A stretch of 64,000 nt of DNA from Paraoerskovia sediminicola. Lineage in GTDB: Bacteria > Actinomycetota > Actinomycetes > Actinomycetales > Cellulomonadaceae. The translations under genes and the position numbers were made by a program. Positions 46,740-55,772 of the stretch are shown here, piece after piece; position 1 is the stretch's first letter, and every line of letters begins with the position of its first letter. Location: positions 806,001 to 870,000 of the forward strand of contig NZ_AP027729.1 of the NCBI RefSeq assembly GCF_030296575.1, read 5' to 3'. The notes below the pieces were generated by a model that saw only the letters and a program-made list of their open reading frames with translations, made no database searches and had not been told where the DNA came from.

Positions 46740-46762
46740 GGCGGGCACGCGACCAGAGCCGT

Positions 46763-46830
46763 ACGACCCACGACCCACGACCCACGACCCACGACCCACG
46801 ACCCACGACCCACGACCCACGACCCACGAG
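46763..46830. repeat. Heptanucleotide tandem repeat between pfkB-type gene and surE
   Basis: Nine perfect head-to-tail copies of ACGACCC (46763-46825) and a partial tenth (ACGAG). It lies 37-105 bp before the surE start and 23 bp after the kinase stop. No hairpin is formed, since the unit is purine/pyrimidine skewed. Confidence 0.95.
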
Positions 46831-46867
46831 ACAGCAGCGGACGAGACAGCACCGGACGAGGAGCACC

Positions 46868-47638
46868 GTGAGAGCACTCATCACGAACGACGACGGCATC
46901 GGTTCGCCCGGGCTGGCGGTCCTCGCGGGCGCCGCGCAGGACGCCGGGTTCGAGGTGGTCGTCGCCGCCCCCGCCCGCGAGTCCTCGGGCGCGAGCGCCT
47001 CGCTGCTCGGCGCAGAGAAGGACGGCCGGCTGGTCGTCGACCAGGTCGATGCCCCCGACCTGCCGGACGGCGTCACGTCCCTCGCCGTGCGCGCCGCCCC
47101 GGCGCTCATCACCTTCGTCGCCGCCTACGGCGGGTTCGGCCCCAAGCCCGACCTGGTGCTCTCGGGGGTGAATCTGGGCGCGAACACGGGCAACGCCGTC
47201 CTGCACTCGGGGACCGTCGGCGCGGCCCTCTCGGCGATGACCCACGGCATCAAGGCGGTCGCGGTCTCCATCGACTCGTCGACGCCGCAGCACTGGGCGA
47301 CCGCCCGCTCCGTCACCGACCACGGGCTCGCGTGGGCGCTGGAGAACGACCTGTCGGGGCGGGTGCTCAACCTCAACGTGCCCGACGTCGCCCCCGACCG
47401 GCTGCGCGGGCTGCGCCAGGCGCCCCTCGCGACGTTCGGCGCGGTCTCGGCGCGCATCCACGAGCACGACGACCGCAACCTGACGCTCCGCTACACGGGC
47501 ACGGACGTATCGCTCGAGCCGGAGTCGGACGCCGGACTGCTCGGCCGCGGCTGGGCGACGGCCACGCTGCTGCGCGGCCCCTACGCGGACCGCGCCACCG
47601 CGTTCCCGGAGATCGGGGCCCCGCCGCGTCGCGAGTGA
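46868..47638 (+). CDS. surE: 5'/3'-nucleotidase SurE
   Basis: A 256-residue phosphatase acting on nucleoside monophosphates. Metal motif LITNDDG at the very start, APARESSGASASL, and the SurE signature VLSGVNLGANTGNAVLHSGTVGAAL are intact. GTG 46868 has GAGGAG 4-9 nt upstream. The upstream 7-bp repeat lies between its ribosome site and the kinase gene. It converges with the MscS/tail genes with a 2-bp gap. Confidence 0.94.
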   Translation: MRALITNDDGIGSPGLAVLAGAAQDAGFEVVVAAPARESSGASASLLGAEKDGRLVVDQVDAPDLPDGVTSLAVRAAPALITFVAAYGGFGPKPDLVLSGVNLGANTGNAVLHSGTVGAALSAMTHGIKAVAVSIDSSTPQHWATARSVTDHGLAWALENDLSGRVLNLNVPDVAPDRLRGLRQAPLATFGAVSARIHEHDDRNLTLRYTGTDVSLEPESDAGLLGRGWATATLLRGPYADRATAFPEIGAPPRRE

Positions 47639-47640
47639 CC

Positions 47641-48594
47641 TCAGCCCTCGCCCGGGCTCCCGTCGCCGCCCTCGCTGCCGGTGGCGTCGCCGCCGCGCGG
47701 CGCACGGCGGCCCTCGGGGTCGCGCCGCTTCGCCTCCTGCGGGCTCAGCCCTTGGAGATCGTCGGACGACGTCCCGCCGCCCAGGTCCGGGTCGCCCTCC
47801 TCGGGTGTCGCGTCGGCAGGGACCTCGCCGGTCTCCCCGGACCGGCTGCGCTCGGCCTCCTCGCGCTGGTGGTAGACGTCGTCACCGGGACCGGCGAACG
47901 CCTTCGACCGCTCGATCCCTGCCTCGCTGCCGCTGAACAGCGCGGACTCGCGGAGGGTCGGCGACACCTCGTACTCGCCGGTCTGACGGGCGCCGACGGC
48001 GGTCTCGTCCTGGGTCGCGTCGGCGGCGGCCGCTGTGGCGCCCCCTGACGAACCGGCGCTGAACGATCCCTCGGAGGCGGGCTCCACACCGTTCGGGCCG
48101 CTCGCGCCCGGGGTGCTCGTGCCCGTACCGGCGCCGGCCGATCCGGTGGAACCGGTGCGCCCGTGCGCGTCGTGCTCGGTCCGCTCGTCGTTCGCGTTGT
48201 CCTCGTCCTGCCGGCCCCGCTCGTCCTTCGGGGCGGCGGAGGACTCGTCGCCCCGTGCGTCGGGTGTTGCGTCGGACGACGTGTCGGTGGACGCGTTCAC
48301 GGGGCGACCGTCCAGGCGGACGTCGGTGTCGCGGAGCGGCACGTCGGCGGCGCTCAGGACCGTCGTCGCATCGTCGCTCGGCGTCGGTCCTGAGACGGAC
48401 AGGACCGCGGCCTGCTCGGCGTCGGCCCGGACCCGGCGCAGGTTGCGCCGACGCCGCCACGACGACCGGCCGGGGTGCGCGCCGCGCAGGTCGAAGACCG
48501 GTTCGCCGTCGGCCTGCTCGACCGGGGCCGACTCCTCCTGCGGACCGCTCGCAGCCCGGACCCCGGCGGTCGACCCGGGGATCACGCCGTCCAC
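47641..48594 (-). CDS. Disordered acidic segment, probably the C-terminal tail of the MscS channel
   Basis: An open frame of 317 residues, almost all low complexity: Ser/Thr/Asp/Gly-rich, with HPGRSSWRRRRNLRRVRADAEQAAVL near the start. No fold is recognisable. It is unlikely to be separate: restoring one G in the GGGGG run at 48639-48643 joins the MscS reading frame to this one through PQISAPTSDVQAVAARVDGVIPGS, giving one protein of 696 residues (47641-49730). As a stand-alone gene it lacks a ribosome site. Confidence 0.6.
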   Translation of the reverse strand: MDGVIPGSTAGVRAASGPQEESAPVEQADGEPVFDLRGAHPGRSSWRRRRNLRRVRADAEQAAVLSVSGPTPSDDATTVLSAADVPLRDTDVRLDGRPVNASTDTSSDATPDARGDESSAAPKDERGRQDEDNANDERTEHDAHGRTGSTGSAGAGTGTSTPGASGPNGVEPASEGSFSAGSSGGATAAAADATQDETAVGARQTGEYEVSPTLRESALFSGSEAGIERSKAFAGPGDDVYHQREEAERSRSGETGEVPADATPEEGDPDLGGGTSSDDLQGLSPQEAKRRDPEGRRAPRGGDATGSEGGDGSPGEG

Positions 48595-49730
48595 CCGGGC
48601 GGCGACCGCCTGGACGTCGCTCGTCGGTGCGGAGATCTGGGGGCCTCGTCCCGGGTCACCGAGTCACCGAGCCTGGTCCGGGGCAGCGCCTGCGGGGCCC
48701 ACTGGTGCAGCCACGAGACCAGTCCTTCGCGGACGAAGCAGCGCAGGTCCCACAGCGTCCCTGCGTCGGCGGCCGAGACGGTGGCGCGCACCGTCACCCT
48801 GCCGCCCGTCGCGTCGGTCACCTGGATGACGCCGACCCGCTCGTCCCAGAGCCGCGACTCGACGAGGAGGCCCTTGAGGACCGAGCGCATGGCGTCGAGG
48901 GGCACCTCCCAGTCCAGCTCGAGCTCGACCGTCCCGAGGAGCGCGGACTGCCGCCGCGTCCAGTTCTCGAACGGGGTGGTCGTGAAGAAGGTGGACGGCA
49001 GGATCAGCCGCCGGTCGTCCCACAGGTGCACGACGACGTAGGTCAGGGTGATCTCCTCGATCCGCCCCCACTCCCCCTCGAGCACCACGACGTCGTCGAC
49101 CCTGATCCCGTCGGTGAACGCGATCTGCATCCCGGCGAAGACGTTCGACAGCGTGGTCTGCGCCGCGAGACCCGCGATCACGGAGACCAGGCCGGCCGAC
49201 GCGAAGAGCGACGCGCCGGCGGCCCGCGCGCCGGGGAACGTCAGGAGCGCACCGCCGATGCCGATGATCACGACGGCCGCGACGGTCAGGCGTCGGATCA
49301 CCTGGATCTGGGTCCGTGCCCGGCGGCTGTGCCGGTCGTCGGCGGAGGCACCCTCGGGGGTCACGGTGAACCGGTCGAGCATGTGGTCCTCGAGCACGAG
49401 CGCGAGCGCTCCCAGGAGCCACGCCCCGAAGCCGATGAGCACGATGACGAGGACGTGGTTCACGGGCGCCCGCCACACGACCTCCTCGCGCGGCACGGAC
49501 ACCTGGACCGCGACGATCAGGGCGATCGTCGCCAGCACACCCTGCATCGGCCGCCGCATGCGCTCGGAGACGCGCCGGGCCAGCGGCGCTCGGCGGCCGA
49601 TCCGGCGCATCACCACCCCGAGGATGATCGAGATGACGAGCGCCGCAGCCAGGCCGATCGCCGCGATCACGAGCGTGACGACGACGTTGTAGGCCTCCTG
49701 CGCCGCCTCGGAGATGTTCGGGTCGTCCAT
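48582..49730 (-). CDS. Mechanosensitive ion channel, MscS family
   Basis: Pressure-relief channel of the inner membrane. Membrane segments include VVVTLVIAAIGLAAALVISIILGVV and VLVIVLIGFGAWLLGALALVL; the pore helix and beta domain are FASAGLVSVIAGLAAQTTLSNVFAGMQIAFTDGIRVDDVVVLEGEWGRIEEITLTYVVV, the classic MscS signature. The last 23 residues as written (RDEAPRSPHRRATSRR...) look like an out-of-frame tail, see the preceding entry. TAGGGT lies 6 nt before the ATG, so the transcript is probably leaderless. Confidence 0.9.
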   Translation of the reverse strand: MDDPNISEAAQEAYNVVVTLVIAAIGLAAALVISIILGVVMRRIGRRAPLARRVSERMRRPMQGVLATIALIVAVQVSVPREEVVWRAPVNHVLVIVLIGFGAWLLGALALVLEDHMLDRFTVTPEGASADDRHSRRARTQIQVIRRLTVAAVVIIGIGGALLTFPGARAAGASLFASAGLVSVIAGLAAQTTLSNVFAGMQIAFTDGIRVDDVVVLEGEWGRIEEITLTYVVVHLWDDRRLILPSTFFTTTPFENWTRRQSALLGTVELELDWEVPLDAMRSVLKGLLVESRLWDERVGVIQVTDATGGRVTVRATVSAADAGTLWDLRCFVREGLVSWLHQWAPQALPRTRLGDSVTRDEAPRSPHRRATSRRSPPGWTA

Positions 49731-49973
49731 GCCTGAACCCTAACGAGGCCCGCTGGACCCGGGCTGAGGGCCGGCACCGCTCGGAGCACTACTGACAGTG
49801 TGCCCACGACGGCCGAGACACATCTGGTCGGCGTGTGGAGCGTCTTCCGTAATCGCTCCGTGACCTGAAGCGCCCGACCTTCACGTTCTCTCCACGCGCT
49901 CCCCGCAGAGCCTCCTCCACACCGGCCCTGAATGGGGACAACCCACCGTCAACTGTCAGACACCATGGATGCA

Positions 49974-50017
49974 CGACCCGCAACGACGAGCTCGTACCCC
50001 TCGTCGAGTGCGGGTCG
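49974..50017 (+). promoter_or_regulatory. Strong hairpin in the leader of the M15 peptidase gene
   Basis: The 390 bp 49731-50120 have no long gene. Within them CGACCCGC (49974-49981) pairs with GCGGGTCG (50010-50017), enclosing CGACGAG/CTCGTCG, a two-part stem about 100 bp before the peptidase start. A structured leader before a cell-wall hydrolase brings the ydaO (c-di-AMP) riboswitch to mind, but I cannot confirm its consensus here. Confidence 0.4.
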
Positions 50018-50037
50018 AGCCATGTCCCGAGGAATGG

Positions 50038-50121
50038 ATGCCGAGCGTGACCCGAGCCACAGCGACCAGCCCCGACGCCGCCGAGCGCACCTTCGGCGCG
50101 CCCCGGCGAGGGCTCGCCTGA
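50038..50121 (+). other. 27-codon upstream ORF coupled to the M15 peptidase (TGATG)
   Basis: ATG 50038, preceded by CGAGGA, encodes MPSVTRATATSPDAAERTFG and seven more residues, and stops in TGATG where the A is the first base of the peptidase ATG. It may be a leader peptide giving translational coupling. Alternatively, a base is missing here and this is the true N-terminus of the peptidase. Confidence 0.4.
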
Positions 50122-51545
50122 TGGGCCGGCACACCGCCGAGCGGCAGCCCCTCTGGGCGGGGCTCGCGACGTCCGCCACGCGCTCCGTCCGCGCCGCGTG
50201 CTCGGCTCGGCCCACGTCCCGCTCCCCTCTCGGCCTCGGTGCCGGGGTCGCGATGGCCGCCCTCGGGGTCACCGGGGCGTCGGCGGCGCTCGTCCCGGGT
50301 TCCCCGATCCCGATCACCGCAGAGGGCGAGTCCTCCGCCGGCGAGAGCGAGGAGCGTCGCCTCGACGCGCGGACCACTGCGATCGTGGACGACGCGTCGT
50401 CCGCGCTGAGCCGCGCGCGCTACGTGACGTCGACCGCCTCCGTCGCCGACGAGGACACCCTGGCCGAGATCGCCGCGGCCCAGGAAGAGCTCGAGAAGCT
50501 CGTCGAGGCCGCGCCGACCGCCTCCACCGACACCGCTACCGCCACCGACACCGACACCGCGACGGACACCGACGACGCCCAGAGCGCGGACCGGACCGAC
50601 GACCGCGCCAGCCGGACGGACGCTCGCGAGTCGCTGGACGAGGACTCCTCGACCACCGCGAGCGCGTCCGACGACGCCGGGTCGGAGCAGGCCGGGGCCG
50701 ACGACGCGAGCACGGACGGCGACGGGGGCGACAAGGCTGACGAGGTCGAGACGCCCGCCGACCCGGAGGCCACCTCTGACGAGGTCGATGCACCGGCCGA
50801 CGACCAGGCTCCCGCTGACCCGGAGGTCACCTCCGACGAGACCGACACCGACACCGACACCGGGGCTGCCGCCGACGAGTCCGGTACCGAGGCGGCCCCG
50901 ATCACGGCCGAGATCGAGAAGGCCACTCAGGATCTGCGCGCCCTGCTCGACTCCGCTCCGGTGACGGCGCCGATCAGCGTCACGCCTGCACCCACGGAAG
51001 AGGAGATCGCGGCGGCGAAGGCCGAGAAGGAAGCCGCGAAGGCCGAGAAGGAGGCCGAGGAGGCCGCCGCGAAGGCTGCGAAGGAGGCCGAGGAGGCCGC
51101 CGAGGAGGCTGCGATGCTCGCCGAGATGGCGACGAGCACCGAGGGCTACTCGAACGGCCAGATCCCCTCGTCGATCCTCTGCACCCCGGACTTCGCACCG
51201 GGTCACCTCGTCCGCTGCGACGCGGCGCACGAGCTCGAGGCGCTCAACAACGCCTACAAGGCGGAGTTCGGCGTGGACATCGCGATGTCCGACTCCTACC
51301 GCTCCTACGCCGGCCAGGTGGCCGCCAAGGCGTCCCGCGGCCGGTTCGCCGCCACGCCGGGCACGTCGAACCACGGCTGGGCCGTCGCCGTCGACATCGG
51401 CAACGCGATCGGCGGCTACGGCGACCCGCGGTACCTCTGGATGCGCGAGAACGCTCCCTCGTACGGCTGGGACAACCCGAGCTGGGCCCGGTCCGGCGGC
51501 TCGCTCCCCGAGCCGTGGCACTGGGAGTACGGCGACCCGTCCTGA
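50121..51545 (+). CDS. M15-family D-alanyl-D-alanine carboxypeptidase (VanY-like), secreted
   Basis: A 474-residue cell-wall peptidase. A hydrophobic segment (LGLGAGVAMAALGVTGASAALVPG) acts as signal/anchor after a basic N-terminus. A long acidic Asp/Thr/Ala linker with coiled-coil AEKEAAKAEKEAEEAAAKAAKEAEEAAEE follows, then the catalytic domain: SYRSYAGQVAAKA, SNHGWAVAVDIGN (zinc His and Asp) and PEPWHWEYG (third ligand His). Zn-dependent D-Ala trimming of peptidoglycan is expected. ATG 50121 follows GAGGG; an in-frame ATG at 50034 exists. Separate from the convergent crt operon by 12 bp. Confidence 0.87.
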   Translation: MGRHTAERQPLWAGLATSATRSVRAACSARPTSRSPLGLGAGVAMAALGVTGASAALVPGSPIPITAEGESSAGESEERRLDARTTAIVDDASSALSRARYVTSTASVADEDTLAEIAAAQEELEKLVEAAPTASTDTATATDTDTATDTDDAQSADRTDDRASRTDARESLDEDSSTTASASDDAGSEQAGADDASTDGDGGDKADEVETPADPEATSDEVDAPADDQAPADPEVTSDETDTDTDTGAAADESGTEAAPITAEIEKATQDLRALLDSAPVTAPISVTPAPTEEEIAAAKAEKEAAKAEKEAEEAAAKAAKEAEEAAEEAAMLAEMATSTEGYSNGQIPSSILCTPDFAPGHLVRCDAAHELEALNNAYKAEFGVDIAMSDSYRSYAGQVAAKASRGRFAATPGTSNHGWAVAVDIGNAIGGYGDPRYLWMRENAPSYGWDNPSWARSGGSLPEPWHWEYGDPS

Positions 51546-51557
51546 CCGCCCGAGGGT

Positions 51558-52465
51558 CTACGCCCAGTTCGCGGCGATCAGCAGCATCGTCACCAGGAAG
51601 CCGGTGGCGAGGTTGAGCCACAGGAAGACGCGCCACCCGGCGTTGGTCCGTTCCGCGTCGTCGTCGCCGACGTTCGCGAAGCGCAGCACGTTCACCAGGT
51701 ACGGCAGCGGGAGCACTGCGGCCAGCACCCCCGGCCAGGGCAGCACCAGCAGCACGAGCCCGGCGAGCAGGTAGGCCGCGCCCGAGACCAGGACGGTGCG
51801 CCGGGCGCCGATGACGGTCGCCACCGAACCCAGGCCCGCGGCGCGGTCCGGCAGGACGTCCTGGACGGCCCCGAAGGCCTGCGACGCGGCCCCCACAGCA
51901 CGAACGCCACGAGCACCGGCCAGACGTCCCGAGCACCGAGCGGCGCGCCCACGAGCACGAGCGCGTACAGCAGCGGCCCGACGAAGTGCATCGCTGACGT
52001 GAAGGAGTCGACGAACGCCCGCTCCTTGAAGCGCAGGCCGGGCGCCGAGTACGCGATCACGAGGAAGACGACGACCGTCAGCACGAGGTTCGCGGCGAGG
52101 TCCCCCACGGAGAGCAGCCAGACGAGGAACGGCAGGTTCGTCGCCACGGCCGCGAGCAGGATCCGCCGGTGCGTCGCCCGCGCGACCTTGCGGTCCACGA
52201 GCCCGCCCTCGATGCCGCCCTTGCGCGGGTTCCGCAGGTCGGACTCGTAGTCGAAGACGTCGTTGATGCCGTACATCAGCAGGTTGTAGGGCACGAGGAA
52301 GTAGATCGTCCCGAGGACGAGCGTGAGGTCGATGCGCCCACCGGTCGCCACGAGGTAGCCCGCCGCGAACGGGTACGCCGTGTTGACCCAGGAGAACGGT
52401 CGGGACGCGGCCACGACCGCTCGCAGGGAGGCGTACCTGTCCGGGGTCCGGGCGTCGGCGGTCAC
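51558..52465 (-). CDS. crtEb: UbiA-type prenyltransferase, lycopene elongase (CrtEb-like), frameshifted in this sequence
   Basis: Membrane prenyltransferase expected to add two C5 units to lycopene, the step that makes C50 carotenoids. Motif NDVFDYESDLRNPRKGG (NDxxDxxxD) and PFSWVNTAYPFAAGYLV are characteristic. After FVLWG one base is missing in the CCCCC run at 51890-51894 (plus strand); restored, it continues AASQAFGAVQDVLPDRAAGLGSVATVIGARRT, containing the second Asp-rich motif, to 302 residues. GTG 52465 overlaps the crtYf stop (GTGA). Last gene of the crt operon. Confidence 0.83.
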
Positions 52466-52867
52466 TCCGCGGCTCCGATCGTCGGCCCCGAGCCGTCGGC
52501 CGTGCCGGTGGTGCTACCCGTGCCGGTGGTGCTACCCGTGCCGGTGGTGCTACCCGTGCTGGCGGCGCCGCTGGTGCGCCTCTCCATGAGGGTCCAGAGC
52601 GCCGGCACCAGCAGGACCGCCGCGAGGGGTAGAAGAAGTCCTCGATCGGAGCACCCCAGATCCAGACCCCGAGGATCTTGTCGGGCGCGTACGTGTACAG
52701 CCCGACGGCGATCATGATCGTGTCGAAGACGAGCGTGAGCAGCAGCATCACGAGTGCCGCGACGAGCAGCGGCACCGTCCGGGTGCCGGGGTCCGTCGGC
52801 GCAGCACCGGGACGCAGATCACGGCGAGCACCGCGACGACCGCGACGTTGAGGACGATGTTCGTCAT
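52462..52867 (-). CDS. crtYf: C50 carotenoid cyclase subunit (CrtYf-like), frameshifted twice in this sequence
   Basis: One half of the heterodimeric cyclase that closes the end rings. Starts MTNIVLNVAVVAVLAVICVPVLR; a base missing near 52798 leads to TVPLLVAALVMLLLTLVFDTIMI and YTYAPDKILGVWIWGAPIEDFFYP, the family motif (GxxxxxxPxEDFxF). A second missing base in the GGGG run at 52626-52629 gives LAAVLLVPALWTLMERR and a Ser-Thr-Gly tail with a triple GSTTGT repeat; total 135 residues. The start overlaps the crtYe stop. Confidence 0.78.
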
Positions 52868-53208
52868 GGCGTCCCCCTCCGTCCGGCGACCTTCCGGTCG
52901 GCCGCGCGCCACACCAGCAGCGTGCAGTAGCACAGGAGCGTCAGGAACACGGCTTCCTCGACGGGCAGCTCGGGGGCCAGCAGGATCCCGGTCATGTGCG
53001 GAGAGTCCCCGCGGGCGAAGATCCCGAGCGCCAGCCCCGCGAGGTCCCAGAGGAGGAAGAACGCGACGCCCACGGCGACGCACACCGCCGTCCGACCGGG
53101 CCGGTCCCAGAAGGCCAGGCCGAAGCGTCGGTCCAGGACGGCGAGGCCCCCGAGCGAGACCGCGAGCGCGCCGAGGTAGACCAGCCCGACCGGGTCGAAC
53201 TCGCTCAC
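52864..53208 (-). CDS. crtYe: C50 carotenoid cyclase subunit (CrtYe-like)
   Basis: A 114-residue, three-helix membrane protein: FDPVGLVYLGALAVSLGGLAVLD, VCVAVGVAFFLLWDLAGLALGIF and LPVEEAVFLTLLCYCTLLVW. The pattern WDxxGxxLGIFxRG ... LPVEEAVFL is that of the lycopene cyclase domain found in CrtYc/CrtYe. It pairs with CrtYf. GTG 53208 overlaps the crtI stop, and its own stop overlaps the crtYf ATG. This subunit is intact in the given sequence. Confidence 0.86.
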   Translation of the reverse strand: MSEFDPVGLVYLGALAVSLGGLAVLDRRFGLAFWDRPGRTAVCVAVGVAFFLLWDLAGLALGIFARGDSPHMTGILLAPELPVEEAVFLTLLCYCTLLVWRAADRKVAGRRGTP

Positions 53209-54915
53209 GCGCGCGTCCGGCGGCGGGACGCGTCGAGGAACCCGGGCCGCAGCGGCGTCGGCAGCGGGCGCGACGACGTCTCGCCGAGCAGCTGCTTGGC
53301 CACGAGCTCGGCGCTGATCACGCACATCGGGAGTCCCACGCCGGGGATCGTGCCCCCGCCGACGTGGAAGAGCCCGTCGACACGCCGTGAGCGGTTGCCG
53401 AGGCGCATCATCGCGGACTGCCGCAGCGTGTGCTCCATGCCGAGCGCCGTCCCCCGCCACGCGTGCAGGTCCTGGTGGAAGTGCGCGGGCCCGACGACGC
53501 GCCGGGTCACCACGCGGCCGACCAGGTCCGGGATCCCGGCCCAGGCCCCCACCTGCTCCAGGTACGCGTCGGCGAGGGCCTCGAGCCGCTCCTGCGAGGC
53601 GCCGTTGGCGCCGAGCCGCTCGTCGGCCGGGAACGGGACGAGGACGAAGATGTTCTCGTGCCCCGCCGGGGCCGCAGGCGTGTCGGACGTCGCGGTGTCG
53701 GTCGCGGACGTCCGTGACACGTAGAGCGACGCGGGCAGTGGCACCTGGAGGTCGGCGACCGGGCTGCCCGGGCCGTCGCCCAGCACGTCGGCGAAGTTCT
53801 GCGGCCAGTCGTGGGTGAAGAACAGGGAGTGGTGCGGCAGCTCCGGCAGCTCCCCGCGCACGCCCGCCATGACGAGGAGCGCGGAGATCCCCGGACCCCG
53901 CCGCTCCCAGCTCGCGGCCGGGTGGTCGGCGAGCCCGGGGGCCAGCAGCTCGGTCTCGGTGTGGAACCGGTCGGCGCCGGAGACGACGACGTCCGCCGGG
54001 ATCACCTCGCCGTCGGCGAGCTGCACGCCGCTGACCCGGGCCCGCGGACGGGACCCGGGGATGCGCCCGGCGACCAGTCCCCTGACCCCGCCGTGCTCGG
54101 ACCGGACCGGCTCGGTCTCGATCGCGACGACGTCCGCCCCCGTCCGGACCGCGACGCCCGCGTCGCGGGCGAGCTTCTCGACGGCCTCGATCAGCGTGAA
54201 CATGCCGCCCCGCGGGTAGAGCACACCGTCCCCGAGGTCGAGGTGGCTCATCAGGCTGTAGAGGGCCGGGACCCGGTAGGGGGACGACCCCAGGAAGACC
54301 GCGTGGTAGCCGAGGACCTGCTGGACGCGCGGGTCGGAGGCCGCCCGGCGGACCTCCGCGTCGAGGAGGTCGCCAGGAGACGCGCGAGGCGCGGCAGCCG
54401 GCGGAGCGTCGACGCGCCGAGCAGCCGGTCAGGGCGCTCGAAGGTGGTGTACAGGAAGTGGTCGAGGGCGAGCCGGTAGGCCTCGCCGGAGCGCTCCACG
54501 TACCGGCGCACCCGTTCGCCCGCCCCGGGTTCCAGGCGGTCGATCGCCCGCCAGTTCGCCGCGCTGTCGCGCCCGATCGTGAGCTGCTCGGCGTCGGTGC
54601 TCGGCCCCGGCTGCTCGGGCTCGTAGAACACCCGGTACGCGGGGTCGAGCGGCACCAGGTCGAGGTGCTGGGAGACCTCCTCGCCGAAGAGTGCGAAGAA
54701 GTGCTCGAACACCTCGGGCATGAAGTACCACGAAGGTCCGGTGTCGAAGCGGAAGCCGTCGTCGGTCCGGGTCCCGGCACGACCGCCCAGCACGTCCCGC
54801 CGTTCCAGGAGGGTCACCTCCGCGCCGCCGCGGCCGAGCAGCGCAGCGGTGGCGAGACCCCCGATCCCGCCCCCACCACGACGACGCGCTGCGGCTGCGT
54901 CCGGGAGCCGGTCAC
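53205..54915 (-). CDS. crtI: Phytoene desaturase CrtI, frameshifted twice in this sequence
   Basis: FAD-dependent desaturase converting phytoene to lycopene; 570 residues when two bases are restored. From GTG 54915 (overlapping crtB's stop) it reads VTGSRTQPQRVVVVGG; one more base in the CCCCC run at 54870-54874 leads into GIGGLATAALLGRGGAEVTLLERRDVLGGRAGT, the Rossmann motif. A further missing base near 54373 joins RLPRLARLL to DAEVRRAASDPRVQQVLGYHAVFLGSSPY and then MSHLDLGDGVLYPRGGMFTL. The C-terminal CrtI signature HVGGGTIPGVGLPMCVISAELVA is intact. Confidence 0.87.
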
Positions 54916-55772
54916 CGGGCGCGCACCGCGGCGAACGCCGCCACCGCGAGCTTCTCGGCGTCGGGGACACGCACCCGGCGGTTCCACAGATCCTCGGGCG
55001 ACGCGGCCTCGAGCCGCGTCAGGAGACGGTCGTAGAGCGCGAGGGTCGCCGCCACGGCGGCCCGCGGGCGGCGCGCGAGGGCGGGCAGCGCGGCGCGCGC
55101 GTCCGCGACGTCGGTCCGGATCTCGGCGAGCAGCATGTCGAGAGTCTCCTGGTCGAAGGTGTCGGGGCGCACCCCTGGAAAGTAGCTGCGCCCGAGCTCT
55201 GCGTCCTCGCGAAGGTCCCGGAGGAAGTTGATCTTCTGGAACGCGGCACCGAGCGCCTGCGCGCCCTGGGCGGTCGAGGCGTCCGGTCGTCGGGGCTCCT
55301 CACCAGGAAACTTCCCTGCCGCGTTGAGGAACACCTGGAGGCACATGAGGCCGACGACCTCCGCCGACCCGTAGACGTATCGCTCGTAGCTCGCCTTGTC
55401 GTGGGCCCGCACGGTCAGGTCCATGCGCATCGAGTCGAAGAACGGCACCGTCTCCGTGTCGCGGATGTCGACCGCGCGCGCCGTGCGGGCGAACGAGTGG
55501 ACCACGAGGTCGGAGGACCATCCCGTGGCCACGGCGCTGGTCGCCTCCGCCTCCAGCCGGTCCAGGGCCTCGCCGGCGCCCGGGCCGCGATAGGTGTCCA
55601 CGATCTCGTCGGCGATCCTCACCAGCCCGTAGACCGCCTCGATGTGGCGCCGCATCGACGGGCCGAGGAGCCGGGACCCCAGGCCGAACGACGTCGAGTA
55701 CTCGGAGAGCACGGCGTGCGACGCGCGAGCCGCCGCGCGGTCGTAGAGGTCGGCGCCCGTCGGGCGCTTCAT
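54912..55772 (-). CDS. crtB: Phytoene synthase CrtB
   Basis: A 286-residue squalene/phytoene synthase condensing two GGPP molecules. The two Asp-rich motifs are RIADEIVDTY and INFLRDLREDAELGRSYFP; YVYGSAEVVGLMCLQVF is the usual YxxxxAxxVG region. Full length and uninterrupted, unlike most neighbours. The ATG overlaps the crtE stop and the stop overlaps the crtI start, so translation is coupled through the operon. Confidence 0.95.
   Translation of the reverse strand: MKRPTGADLYDRAAARASHAVLSEYSTSFGLGSRLLGPSMRRHIEAVYGLVRIADEIVDTYRGPGAGEALDRLEAEATSAVATGWSSDLVVHSFARTARAVDIRDTETVPFFDSMRMDLTVRAHDKASYERYVYGSAEVVGLMCLQVFLNAAGKFPGEEPRRPDASTAQGAQALGAAFQKINFLRDLREDAELGRSYFPGVRPDTFDQETLDMLLAEIRTDVADARAALPALARRPRAAVAATLALYDRLLTRLEAASPEDLWNRRVRVPDAEKLAVAAFAAVRAR

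Noticed and set aside
46763..46830. Repeat array as a CRISPR
   Set aside because: The unit is 7 bp and contiguous, with no spacers and no cas genes.
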